Part shown: piece by piece, positions 18,183-28,077 of the stretch | Layout of the letters: each line of letters starts with the position of its first letter | How positions within the stretch are numbered: the stretch's first letter is position 1 | DNA from: Amycolatopsis sp. 2-15 | GTDB taxonomy: Bacteria > Actinomycetota > Actinomycetes > Mycobacteriales > Pseudonocardiaceae | Length of the DNA: 64,000 bases | NCBI RefSeq assembly: GCF_030285625.1 | Contig: NZ_CP127294.1 | Coordinates: forward strand, 2,862,001-2,926,000 | Direction of reading: 5' to 3' | Translations under genes and position numbers: made by a program | The notes under the pieces: generated by a model | Told to the model about the DNA's origin: nothing | Seen by the model: the letters and a program-made list of their open reading frames with translations, nothing else | Database searches by the model: none

Positions 18183-19330
18183 TTCGACACAACCTCCGCG
18201 ACCTTGCTCAGCGGCTCGCTCAACGCGTCGACCGCCGAGGCGAACGCCTTGATCTCGTCCTGCGACAGCTGGTTGTAGTACTTGAACCCGTCACCCACGC
18301 GCGTCTTGTCCAGCAGTGACTGCACGTTGGCGAACTTCTTGTCCAGAGTGGACACCAGGGCCGGGTCTCGCTCCTGCAGGATCGGGCGCAGCGAAGCGAT
18401 CGCGCCCTTCGAACCGTCCACGTTGGCCTGGAAGTCCCACAGGTCCGTGTGCGAGAAGGTCTCTTCCTCGCCGGTGATCTTGCCGGTGGCGACCTCGTCA
18501 AGCAGGCCCTTGGCGCCGTTGGCGAGATCGAGCGCGCTCAGCTGCAGCGTCTTGGTCTTGGTGACCAGGTCCTTGACGTCGGTGAGCAGCTTGTCGGCGA
18601 CCTGCGAGCTGTCGGGCTGCAGGCCGGTGACCCACAGGTCCTTCTCCAGCCGGTGGAAACCGGTGAACTGCTGGCCCGGCTCGAGGTCGGCCTCGCGCAC
18701 GTCGATCAGCGGGTCGAGGTCGCCGAACTTCTCCGCGACGGGCTCGATGCGCTCGTAGTACACGCGCGTGCTGGCGTATTCGGACTTGGCCTCGTCGACC
18801 TTGCCGGCCTTCACGAGGTCGACGAACTTCTGCGTCTCCGTCTCGAGCGCGGCGGTGTTGTTCGCGACGTAGGTGGCGTAGTTCTTGGTGGCTTCGGCCT
18901 TCTGCGCGTTGGTGTCGGTCTGCTTCTGCGCGCCGCCGGTGACGGTGAAATCACCGCGGATGCCGTTGCCGACCATGCCGGGCTTGCACGCCGTCTGGTA
19001 CTTGCCGGCCTCGGGGACCTCGACGATGAGCCGGCGGTTGAGGCCGGGGGCGATGTTCTCGACCTCGCCCATGATCCGGTCGCCCTCGGCGTAGAGGTAG
19101 AACTCGGTGACCTTGGTGCCCTTGTTGGTGATCTCGAACGTCACGTTGCCCGCGTTGGCGGTGTTCGCGGCGACGGCGCACGTGCTGTCGGAGGCCTCGA
19201 CCTTGATCGCGCCCGCGGCGCCGGAGCCGCCCGATGCGGAATCGGTGCTGTCACACGCGGACAGGGCGACGAGGGCGCCGACTCCGGCCAGCACGGCCAG
19301 CGGGGTTCTGGGAGAAAGGGGCACGGTCAC
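18179..19330 (-). CDS. efeO: Iron-uptake lipoprotein EfeO
   Basis: A 383-residue lipoprotein: signal and lipobox VALSAC near residue 26, an N-terminal cupredoxin-like domain (residues about 38-125) and a C-terminal M75/imelysin-like helical domain with the metal-binding HxxE in HRLEKDLW. It delivers iron to EfeU at the outer face of the membrane. It overlaps both neighbours by four bases (GTGA), so efeU-efeO-efeB is one transcript. Confidence 0.94.
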   Translation of the reverse strand: MTVPLSPRTPLAVLAGVGALVALSACDSTDSASGGSGAAGAIKVEASDSTCAVAANTANAGNVTFEITNKGTKVTEFYLYAEGDRIMGEVENIAPGLNRRLIVEVPEAGKYQTACKPGMVGNGIRGDFTVTGGAQKQTDTNAQKAEATKNYATYVANNTAALETETQKFVDLVKAGKVDEAKSEYASTRVYYERIEPVAEKFGDLDPLIDVREADLEPGQQFTGFHRLEKDLWVTGLQPDSSQVADKLLTDVKDLVTKTKTLQLSALDLANGAKGLLDEVATGKITGEEETFSHTDLWDFQANVDGSKGAIASLRPILQERDPALVSTLDKKFANVQSLLDKTRVGDGFKYYNQLSQDEIKAFASAVDALSEPLSKVAEVVSK

Positions 19331-20175
19331 TCCTTGACAGCGGCCGCAGCGGCTTCAGCCGTGACGGTTTTCTTCTTGGTGGGCTTGAGGAAGAGCGGGA
19401 GCACGATCACCACGTAGGCGACCCACGCGATCGCCTGCAGCACGGTGGTCTGCTGCGAGTAGTTGAAGATCCCCTTGAGCAGCGCGCCGTACCAAGAGGT
19501 TTCCGGCAGCGCGCTCGACGCGTCGAACGCGAGGGTGGTCAGGCCCGGGATGAAGCCGGCTTCCTGCAGGTCGTGCAGGCCGTAACCGAGCACGCCGGCG
19601 GCGACGAACACCAGCAGCACGCCGGTGACGGTGAAGAACTTCGCGAGGTTGAACCGCACGGCGCCGCGGTAGAGCAAGTACGCGATCACGATCGCGGCGG
19701 CGATGCCGACCACGAACCCGATGAGCGGCTGGATCGTGTCCGACTGCGCGGTCTGCACGGCGGAGTAGAAGAACACGGCCGTCTCGAGGCCCTCGCGGCC
19801 GACGGCGAGGAACGACAGCAGCAGCACGGCGGCGGGGCCGACGTCGAGCGCGTCCTCCATCTTGCCGCGCAGCTCCGCGGCCATCTGCTTGGACGCCTTG
19901 CGCATCCAGAAGATCATCGCCGTGACGAAGGCGACCGCGACGATGGAGAGGCTGCCGCCGAGCAGCTCCTGGTGCTCGAAGCTCAGCTGCGCGGTGCTGT
20001 AGGTCAGGATCGCGCCGACGGCGACCGACAGCAGCACCGCGGCGCCCACACCCGGCCACACGAACTTCAGCGCGTGCCGCCGGTCCGTCTTGACCAGGAA
20101 CGCCACCAGGATGCTGACCACCAGGGCGGCCTCGAGCCCTTCGCGCAACCCGATGAGCGCGCTCGAAAACACCAC
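19327..20175 (-). CDS. efeU: Iron permease EfeU (FTR1 family)
   Basis: A 282-residue polytopic permease with two copies of the iron-binding REGLE motif, LREGLEAALVV near residue 10 and GREGLETAVFF near residue 126, the hallmark of the FTR1/EfeU family. It carries iron across the cytoplasmic membrane. The GTG start at 20175 follows AGGAGGG. Two IdeR-type iron boxes lie 37-140 bases upstream, so the operon should be repressed when iron is sufficient. A short lysine-rich C-terminus follows the last helix. Confidence 0.95.
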   Translation of the reverse strand: MVFSSALIGLREGLEAALVVSILVAFLVKTDRRHALKFVWPGVGAAVLLSVAVGAILTYSTAQLSFEHQELLGGSLSIVAVAFVTAMIFWMRKASKQMAAELRGKMEDALDVGPAAVLLLSFLAVGREGLETAVFFYSAVQTAQSDTIQPLIGFVVGIAAAIVIAYLLYRGAVRFNLAKFFTVTGVLLVFVAAGVLGYGLHDLQEAGFIPGLTTLAFDASSALPETSWYGALLKGIFNYSQQTTVLQAIAWVAYVVIVLPLFLKPTKKKTVTAEAAAAAVKE

Positions 20176-20211
20176 TGCTCAGCCCTCCTCTGCACACCTG
20201 ACCTGATGTTT

Positions 20212-20230
20212 TTAGGTAAGGCTTGCCTGT
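20212..20230. promoter_or_regulatory. IdeR/DtxR iron box, efeU-proximal
   Basis: TTAGGTAAGGCTTGCCTGT closely matches the 19-bp IdeR/DtxR consensus TTAGGTTAGGCTAACCTAA. It lies 37 bases upstream of the efeU start, where bound IdeR-Fe(II) would block transcription. Confidence 0.85.
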
Positions 20231-20295
20231 AAGTCCAGAGGAGCGTACGCCCGGGGGCCTGTACGTGATCGGACAAATCGGACTATACGGTCGGG

Positions 20296-20314
20296 TTAGG
20301 TTAGGGTAACCGCA
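20296..20314. promoter_or_regulatory. IdeR/DtxR iron box, efeU-distal
   Basis: TTAGGTTAGGGTAACCGCA matches the left half of the IdeR consensus perfectly and the right half partly. It lies just upstream of a TATAGT hexamer on the minus strand, so it would overlap the -35 to -10 spacer of an efeU promoter. Confidence 0.75.
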
Positions 20315-20544
20315 GGTCAGCGAGGTGAACTGCGGATCCATAACGAATTGTGTGACATGGGCGGCTGGGGCTGGGAGTTAACCGTCCGCTTGCCTCCACT
20401 GCCGATCGGACAGCCGCCCGGGGGACTACCGGGACGCTCCGGCGCGGTGGCTGCAACAGTCGCAGCGCTCCTGCGCGATCCAACCTGTGTCTCGGTGGTT
20501 TCCCGGCGTGACCCTGCGCCGGTGTGATGTAGGGAGTACCCGTT

Positions 20545-21965
20545 GTGAGCGGTTCCAAGATTCAGGCGTTCGCCGAACTCAGCACGCCCGAACCGCCGAA
20601 GGTCACGCCGGTGCTCAAGAAGCGCGCGGTGGTGCTCGGCGCGAGCATCGCCGGCTTGGTGACGGCCCGGGTCCTGAGCGACCACGCCGAAGAGGTGCTC
20701 GTGATCGAGCGCGACGCCGAGGACCACGGCAGCGCGCCGCGTCCGGGGGTGCCGCAGGGCACACAGAGGTCCACGCCCTGCTTCCCGCTGGTTCGGTGCA
20801 GCTTGAACGGTGGTTCCCGGGGTTCCCGGGGTTCGCGAAGGAAGCGGTGGCCGAGGACGCGGTCCTGCTGCCTGAGGACGGCTCCGGCTTCGCGTTCTTC
20901 ATCAACGGCGAGCCGGCGATGCCGCTCGCCGCGGAGGGGAAGGTCGAGGCGCCGGTGCTGGTCAGCTCGCGGCCGTTCCTCGAGAACCTGGTGCGGCGCC
21001 GCGCGCTCGCCGTCGAGAACATCACGCTCGTCGCCGGCCGCGCCGATGGTCTCGTCTTCGAGCGCGATCGGGTGGCCGGCGCTCGGTACGTGCCCGAAGG
21101 CGGCGAAGAGTCCGTTTTCGCGGCCGCTGACATCGTTGTCGACGCGATGGGCCGGTCGAGCCGCGTCAGCGACTGGCTGGAGGACGGCTGGCCGCGGCCT
21201 CCGCTGCGGCGCATGCCGATCAAGCTGAACTACTCGGTGGCGACGTTCGAGTACGACCCGACGATCAGCAAGGTCGTGTCCTCGGTGTCCCAGACAATGC
21301 CGGACGCCAGGACGGGCCGGATCGCCCGGGTCGGCGGGATCGCCAGGGTGGAGGGCCAGCGCTGGCACATGGTCGTCGCGGGCTACGACGACGACCGGTC
21401 CACTCGGGACCCCGACGAGTTCATCGCCCGCTGCAACCGCGATTTCCCGGCTCTGTACGGCGACATCGCCTCGCACGCCACGATGATCGGCGACATCGCC
21501 ACCTACCACCAGGCCGACAGCCGGCGGCGGGACTTCGACGAGCTCGACCGCGTGCCGGCGGGTCTCTTCGCGGCGGGTGACTCCGTGGCGTCGTCCAACC
21601 CCATCTACGGCCAGGGGATGACGTCCGCGATGCTGCACGCCTCGTGCCTTTCGCAGTACCTGCGTTCGCAACCCGACCTGGCGCAGCCGGCGAAGGCGTA
21701 CTTCGACCTGGTGCGCCTGGTCGTCGACTCCGCGTGGCAGACCTCCACTCTCGCCGACCTGGAGCTCCCGCACGTCGACGGGCCTTACCCGAAGGGGGAT
21801 CGCCTGACGAAGTGGTTCAGCGACGTGATGCTCAAGGCGTCGCGGGTCGACCCGGTGATCAACGGAAAGCTCGCCGCCGTGACCACGATACTGGCCCACC
21901 CGGACACGCTGTCGGGCCTCGGCACCGTGCTGCGGGCTCTGCGGTTCAGCCGACGAAAGGCTTGA
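20545..21965 (+). pseudogene. FAD-dependent monooxygenase, split by a frameshift
   Basis: A flavoprotein of the PHBH/geranylgeranyl-reductase-like superfamily, about 473 residues if the frame is restored. The first part (GTG 20545 after GGGAG) has the FAD-binding VVLGASIAGLVTARVLS and the second arginine/glycine motif RPGVPQG. Within 20758-20770 the frame breaks: ACACAGAGGTCCAC must lose two bases or gain one for the second part (VHALLPAGSVQLERWFPG...) to follow. The rest continues cleanly to 21965, with the FAD/active-site motif AAGDSVASSNPIYGQGMTSAM. The substrate is unknown. Both halves are well conserved in character, so recent mutation or an assembly error is likelier than old decay. Confidence 0.72.
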
Positions 21966-22012
21966 TCACTCGATCTGGCGTCACGCGGTGGTGGGAGAAG
22001 TAACCTGTCCGG

Positions 22013-22738
22013 GTGGCCGATACCACTCAGACGACGTCTCCGCCTCGTCGCTACGTCAGCCGGATCGCGTTGTCACTGGGACTGGTGCTCACGGGGATCG
22101 TGCTGGTGGTGACCATCGGCGTACGCAACCCGGTGCCGGCCGCTCCTCCCCAGGCCGCCGCTGCGCCCGTTTCGTCGTTTTCGGTGCAGCCGCAGCGGCC
22201 CCAATCGGGCGGCGCCGCGCCGCGCGCCGGGCTGGCCGCGCCACCCGACCGTCCGACGGAATCCGACCAGGCGGAGCTCGACGCGTGGGCCACTCGCGTC
22301 GCCGGGAAGACCCAGCTGCCCGCCCGCGTCCTCGCCGCGTACGGCCGCGCGGAGATGTGGATGCGGCGCCAGAAACCGGCCTGCCACCTGTCCTGGGCCA
22401 CTCTCGCGGGCATCGGCCACCTGGCGACGCCCTCGCTCACGGTTTCCGCCGCCGGCGATGCTCCGGCCACCGGCACCGGGCTGGGTCCGCTGCACTTCAC
22501 CCAGGCCTCCTGGAAGAAGTACGCCGAACGCGCCAACGGCGATGGCAAACCCGCCAACCCCCATAACATCGACGACGCCGCCTTCACGGCCGCCCGCTAC
22601 CTCTGCTCCGGCGGCGACGACCTCGGCACCCCCTCGGGCTGGTGGCGCGCGATGCTGTTCTACAACGCTTCGGTGGACTACGTGCAGAGCGTGTTCTCCG
22701 CCGCGGATTCCTATGCGGCGGCGAGTGTCGCTCCCTGA
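22013..22738 (+). CDS. Transglycosylase-like membrane protein lacking the catalytic Glu
   Basis: A 241-residue protein with one N-terminal membrane segment (ALSLGLVLTGIVLVVTIGV), a proline/alanine-rich linker and an extracytoplasmic SLT-like domain from about residue 85. It sits where M. tuberculosis has lpqU, between mazG and eno. Active family members carry IGRIES with a catalytic glutamate; here the aligned segment is AGIGHLATPS, with alanine at position 138, and GPAQFIPATW is replaced by GPLHFTQASW. The fold-specific NGDGKPANPHNIDDAAFTAARYLCSGG is kept. It is probably a non-catalytic cell-wall-binding homologue. The GTG start at 22013 is weakly supported. Confidence 0.78.
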   Translation: MADTTQTTSPPRRYVSRIALSLGLVLTGIVLVVTIGVRNPVPAAPPQAAAAPVSSFSVQPQRPQSGGAAPRAGLAAPPDRPTESDQAELDAWATRVAGKTQLPARVLAAYGRAEMWMRRQKPACHLSWATLAGIGHLATPSLTVSAAGDAPATGTGLGPLHFTQASWKKYAERANGDGKPANPHNIDDAAFTAARYLCSGGDDLGTPSGWWRAMLFYNASVDYVQSVFSAADSYAAASVAP

Positions 22739-22746
22739 GCCGCGCC

Positions 22747-22938
22747 TCAGGCGTGGGCGGTGATCCGGGTGCCCTTGAGGGCCTTGGCCGGACGCGGCGC
22801 GGCGGGCGAAGCGGCGGCGGCGCGCTTGCGGCGGGCAACCGGGAACCGCGTGTCCAGTTCGACGATCACCGGCGAGAGCGCCGCCAGCAGCAGGACGGCA
22901 AGGCCGGCGTAGACGGCGATGAAGGTGAAGACGTTCAT
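22747..22938 (-). CDS. Small single-span membrane protein
   Basis: A 63-residue protein: one membrane helix near residues 5-30 (FIAVYAGLAVLLLAALSPVIV), then a basic, alanine/proline-rich cytoplasmic tail. ATG 22938 follows GAGGAG on this strand; an upstream ATG at 22974 has no ribosome site. Function unknown. It converges on the transglycosylase-like gene with an 8-base gap. Confidence 0.6.
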   Translation of the reverse strand: MNVFTFIAVYAGLAVLLLAALSPVIVELDTRFPVARRKRAAAASPAAPRPAKALKGTRITAHA

Positions 22939-23077
22939 CTCGAGCTCCTCGGGTCGTTCTCCGTGATGACTCAAGGTTCGCTCGCGACAGGGGGCCGGCG
23001 GATCAGCCGACCGGCCGAGCGGAAGCGCCGAAAGGCCACGCCCGGAGAACCGCCGGCCAGCCGAAAGACCGAGCCCG

Positions 23078-23479
23078 TCAGCGATCCTGCAACGTGATCC
23101 GCGCCGTCACTTCCGCGATCGCCTCCAGGTACTCCGGCACGGGGTTCATCGCCGAAGCCATCCGCAGTTGCGCCAGCGCCTCGGCCAACCGGCCGAGGCG
23201 CTGGAGGGTCCGCCCGAGGACGAAGCGGGCGTAGTGATCCGTCGGATCCAGCTCGAGGACCCGCGTGAACGCGCGCTCCGCCCGGCGCAACTGCGCGGAG
23301 TGGAAGTAGGCGCGGCCGGCGAGGAGCTGGACACTCGGTTTGTCCGTCTCGTCGAGCAGGGGTTCGAGCGCCTTGAGCGCGTCGAGCGGGCGGTGGCGTT
23401 CGACCAGATCCTCGGCCCGGCGGAAGGCACGGAAACGGTCTTCGCCGGGGGGCTCTGGTGCTGCTGCGGCGTCCGTCAT
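23078..23479 (-). CDS. Tetratricopeptide-repeat protein
   Basis: A 133-residue soluble protein made of about three TPR units: FRRAEDLVERHRPLDALKALEPLL, AGRAYFHSAQLRRAERAFTRVLELDP and VLGRTLQRLGRLAEALAQLRMASAMNP. TPRs mediate protein-protein contacts. The start is taken as ATG 23479. It is divergent from the VOC-family gene at 23552. No partner can be named. Confidence 0.85.
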   Translation of the reverse strand: MTDAAAAPEPPGEDRFRAFRRAEDLVERHRPLDALKALEPLLDETDKPSVQLLAGRAYFHSAQLRRAERAFTRVLELDPTDHYARFVLGRTLQRLGRLAEALAQLRMASAMNPVPEYLEAIAEVTARITLQDR

Positions 23480-23551
23480 GGTCACTCCGACGATACCGCT
23501 CCGGAGGGGTTGGCACGAGGCGGCGGACGGGTCGTGGTGGACTGTCCTGCC

Positions 23552-25398
<1,847 letters not shown>

Positions 25399-25405
25399 GG
25401 GTTTC

Positions 25406-25990
25406 ATGGCCGACCGGGGGAGGGCGCGCAGCCGACGCGGAGGCCGAGCCGACGGCGCCGGGTCCTCGCGGACGCGGCGTGCCGAGGGAGGCGGGTCCAC
25501 CCGGGCCCGTCGCCCCGCGTCGGCCCGGCGCCGGACGTCGGAGGTTTCGTCAGCGGAGACGACGAGGAGCCGGCTGCGCCGTGGCCTCGCGGCCAAACGC
25601 GCATCCGGCGCGGCCAAGGTGCTCGGCATGTCGACCACCCGGCGCGCGGCCGTGGTGGCGATCGTCGTGTGTGCGCTGGCGTTCACCGTCGCGGTGCCGC
25701 TGCGGACGTACCTGAGCCAGCGCTCGGAAGTGCGTGACCAGGAGGCGCAGCAAGCCCAGCTGCAGAAGGAAGTCGACGTCCTGCGCGACCGCAAGGCCCA
25801 GCTGAGCGACCCGGCGCAGATCGAGGCGGAGGCGCGCCGGCGGCTGCGGTACGTGAAGCCGGGAGAGACGCCGTACATCGTGCAGCTGCCGGAGGACCAG
25901 GCTTCCGCGCCGCCTCCCGCGGCGAACCCGGCGGCGGTTCCGCAGGGGTCTTGGTACGAGAAGCTGTGGGACTCCGTTTCCGGCGGGTGA
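25406..25990 (+). CDS. FtsB/DivIC-family septum formation initiator
   Basis: A 194-residue divisome protein. Residues 1-75 are a basic disordered cytoplasmic tail, 80-100 a membrane helix (AAVVAIVVCALAFTVAVPL), about 105-140 a coiled coil (SEVRDQEAQQAQLQKEVDVL), then the DPAQIEAEARRRLRYVKPGE segment typical of FtsB/DivIC. It likely connects FtsQ and FtsL-type partners at the septum. It matches Rv1024 of M. tuberculosis in position, directly after eno. Confidence 0.92.
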   Translation: MADRGRARSRRGGRADGAGSSRTRRAEGGGSTRARRPASARRRTSEVSSAETTRSRLRRGLAAKRASGAAKVLGMSTTRRAAVVAIVVCALAFTVAVPLRTYLSQRSEVRDQEAQQAQLQKEVDVLRDRKAQLSDPAQIEAEARRRLRYVKPGETPYIVQLPEDQASAPPPAANPAAVPQGSWYEKLWDSVSGG

Positions 25991-26010
25991 GTTTTCGGTT
26001 TCGGGTTGAG

Positions 26011-26049
26011 CGGCGGGGCGCCTTCGGGTGCTCCGCCGTTTTTCTTCTT
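26011..26049 (+). terminator. Intrinsic terminator after eno-ftsB
   Basis: A 12-bp stem (26011-26022 with 26027-26038, two G-U pairs) capped by TTCG and followed by TTTTTCTTCTT. This is the clearest rho-independent terminator in the window. It ends the eno operon and separates it from the DUF2975/XRE pair. Confidence 0.9.
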
Positions 26050-26056
26050 GTAGTAC

Positions 26057-26094
26057 CTATCGAGATTCGATAGATTTCCATCGTAACTCGATGG
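26057..26094 (+). promoter_or_regulatory. Tandem 17-bp operators before the DUF2975/XRE pair
   Basis: Two related dyads, CTATCGAGATTCGATAG (26057-26073) and CCATCGTAACTCGATGG (26078-26094), share ATCG...CGAT arms and are centred 21 bp apart, two helical turns. The second runs into the ribosome site of the gene at 26106. The XRE protein encoded in the same operon is the obvious candidate ligand. Confidence 0.75.
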
Positions 26095-26105
26095 AAGGAT
26101 CAGTC

Positions 26106-26597
26106 GTGGGAAAGCTGGCAGTGAACGCACTGCGCACGGTGCTCGCGGTGGTGCTCACCGGAACCGTGTTGATCCAGGTGCTGATGGTGTGGGTCCTGGT
26201 CACCGGCAGTGATCCGGAGGACGGGAAGCTGCCGCTGACCGCGCTGCGCCTCGTCACGATCCTGGGCCTGGTGACGGTGCAGGTCGCCGTGGTCTGCGTG
26301 TGGCGGCTGGTGACGATGGTGCGCCGCGGCACGGTGTTCTCCCCCGCCGCCTTCCGCTACGTCGACACGGTCATAGGCGCGATCGCGGCGGCCGCCCTCG
26401 TGTGGTTCGCGGTCACCGCCATCAACGCCCCGGGCCAGCGCGACGACCCCGGCGTCACCCTCATCATGGGCGGCATCGGCGTGGCCATCCTGGGCGTCGC
26501 GCTCATCGTGCTGGTCCTCCGGATGCTCCTGGCCCAGGCCGTCGCGCGCGACGTCGAGGCGACACAGCTGCAGGCCGAGCTCGACGAGGTGATCTGA
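26106..26597 (+). CDS. DUF2975 membrane protein
   Basis: A 163-residue protein with four predicted membrane helices (VLAVVLTGTVLIQVLMVWVLV; LVTILGLVTVQVAVVCVW; VIGAIAAAALVWFAVTAI; GIGVAILGVALIVLVLRMLLA), the DUF2975 architecture. GTG 26106 follows GGAAGGA; ATG 26091 is in frame but its own ribosome site would lie in the operator. It overlaps the XRE gene by one base. Such pairs are widespread in Gram-positives, where the small Cro/CI-like protein is thought to regulate its own operon; the role of the membrane partner is not established. Confidence 0.82.
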   Translation: MGKLAVNALRTVLAVVLTGTVLIQVLMVWVLVTGSDPEDGKLPLTALRLVTILGLVTVQVAVVCVWRLVTMVRRGTVFSPAAFRYVDTVIGAIAAAALVWFAVTAINAPGQRDDPGVTLIMGGIGVAILGVALIVLVLRMLLAQAVARDVEATQLQAELDEVI

Positions 26598-26860
26598 TGC
26601 CCATCGCCGTCGACATCGACGTGATGCTGGCCCGGCGGAAGATGTCGGTGGGCGAGCTCGCGGACCGCGTGGGGATCACGCCGGCGAACCTGGCGGTGCT
26701 GAAGAACGGCCGCGCCAAGGCGGTGCGCTTTGCGACGCTGGCCGCGCTTTGTGAAGTGCTGGAATGCCAGCCGGGTGATCTGCTGCGCTGGGAAGCCGAG
26801 GGTGAGGTGGGGGCTGAAAGCGCCGCGGCGGGCACGAAAACGCCTGGTGCCACGGGCTAG
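26597..26860 (+). CDS. Small Cro/CI (XRE)-family regulator
   Basis: An 87-residue protein that is almost entirely one helix-turn-helix domain (LARRKMSVGELADRVGITPANLAVLKNGRAKAVRFATLAALCEVLECQPGDLLRW), close to the YozG-like group that pairs with DUF2975. ATG 26597 overlaps the upstream stop (TGATG). It likely binds the two dyads at 26057-26094. Confidence 0.9.
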   Translation: MPIAVDIDVMLARRKMSVGELADRVGITPANLAVLKNGRAKAVRFATLAALCEVLECQPGDLLRWEAEGEVGAESAAAGTKTPGATG

Positions 26861-27093
26861 CGGCGTTGGCGTGCCCGGCTGCTGAGGTGGGCCACGGCGG
26901 CGCCGACTCCCAAAAGCAGGCCCAGGGCGACGAGATAGGGACCGAACGTCAGCGCGACGCCGGCGCCGATGTTCGCCCCGTTTCCGGAGCCGGAATCGGC
27001 CTGGTAACTGATGGATCCGACAGACAGCACCACCGCTCCGACCGTGATCACGATGATTGCCCCCAGGCCAAGGCCCTTGGGCGCGCCTGTCAT
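26857..27093 (-). CDS. Small two-span membrane protein
   Basis: A 78-residue protein with two hydrophobic helices (LGAIIVITVGAVVLSVGSISY and IGAGVALTFGPYLVALGLLLGVGAAVA) joined by a short polar, glycine-rich loop, and a basic C-terminus. ATG 27093 is the start. It converges on the XRE gene with a 4-base overlap. Family and function unknown. Confidence 0.6.
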   Translation of the reverse strand: MTGAPKGLGLGAIIVITVGAVVLSVGSISYQADSGSGNGANIGAGVALTFGPYLVALGLLLGVGAAVAHLSSRARQRR

Positions 27094-27375
27094 GGAGTCT
27101 CCTCTGGCTGGGATCGCGGTGAAGGCGCCTGTTGTGCGCCCGTCACCCGAGGGCGTAGCCGCTTGTCAATCTTGCCTCGCGCGGTGCCGCCGCCGGGACC
27201 ACAGGCCCTCGCCCTCCCAAGGGGCGTCCCCATTCTACCGGCGGGGGCTGACGAAAACTGTGGTCGAGGCCGCGAGGGGCCGAGTTGTCCACAGGGGAGC
27301 CGAGTTGTGGATAAGTCGGGGGTTCAGGCGGAGGTGGCGGAGGGGCCGGGCGTCGGCGGCACTAACCTGGGGGGC

Positions 27376-27918
27376 GTGAACAGCAGCAACAGCAGCACGG
27401 AAACGCCCCGCTTCGAGCCGGTCACCGATGCCGACCGCGAGATCATCAGGGAGCAGCTCGGGCGGCCGCCGCGCGCGTTGCGGGCCGTGGCGGCGCGGTG
27501 TCCGAGCGGGCACCCGTCGGTGGTGCAGACGAGCCCGCGGCTCGAGAACGGCACCCCGTTCCCCACGCTCTACTACTTGACTTGCCCGCGGCTGACGTCG
27601 CTCGTCGGCACGCTGGAGGCGTCCGGCGTGATGAAGGAGATGACCGCGCGGCTCGAGACCGACCCGGAGCTCGCCGCGGCGTACCTGCGCACGCACGAGA
27701 CCTACCTCGCCGAGCGCGACGCCATCGAGTCCCTCGGCACGCAGGTCACCGCCGGCGGCATGCCGGGGCGCGTGAAGTGCCTCCACGTCCACCTCGCCCA
27801 CACCCTCGCCGCCGGCCCGGGCGTCAACCCGTTCGGCGACGAGACTCTCGCCTGGCTCCACACCCAGGGCTGGCCCTCGGGCGAGTGCGCCGTCGAAGCC
27901 GCTGCCGAAGAGGGGTAA
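27376..27918 (+). CDS. DUF501-family protein
   Basis: A 180-residue cytoplasmic protein of the actinobacterial DUF501 family, recognised by IIREQLGRPPRALRAVAARCPSGHPSVVQTSPRLENGTPFPTLYYLTCPRL and by C-terminal GRVKCLHVHLAHTLAAG. Function unknown. It lies between ftsB and ppx in M. tuberculosis (Rv1025) and other actinobacteria, as here. GTG 27376 follows a GGGGGG tract. Confidence 0.93.
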   Translation: MNSSNSSTETPRFEPVTDADREIIREQLGRPPRALRAVAARCPSGHPSVVQTSPRLENGTPFPTLYYLTCPRLTSLVGTLEASGVMKEMTARLETDPELAAAYLRTHETYLAERDAIESLGTQVTAGGMPGRVKCLHVHLAHTLAAGPGVNPFGDETLAWLHTQGWPSGECAVEAAAEEG

Positions 27919-28077
27919 CGCTCCCGTCTCGTGTGCAGATAGTCCGGACAGGCGGGCAGTTACCGCATCTGTGGGTTCCCGTATGGGTGGCCCACCGCCA
28001 AGCTGAGTACGGAATCTTCACACGACGTAGGCAACCATCGGGCTCACCACCGGGTGATCCCGAGGAGGGTTCGGACC

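Larger units (their letters stand above)
20176..20544. other. Control region between efeU and the FAD monooxygenase
   Basis: A 369-base divergent region. It holds the two iron boxes described separately and, on the minus strand, TATAGT (20289-20284) as a possible -10 for efeU. The 200 bases next to the FAD gene show no dyad or promoter that I would defend; GGGAG at 20532-20536 is that gene's ribosome site. Confidence 0.5.
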
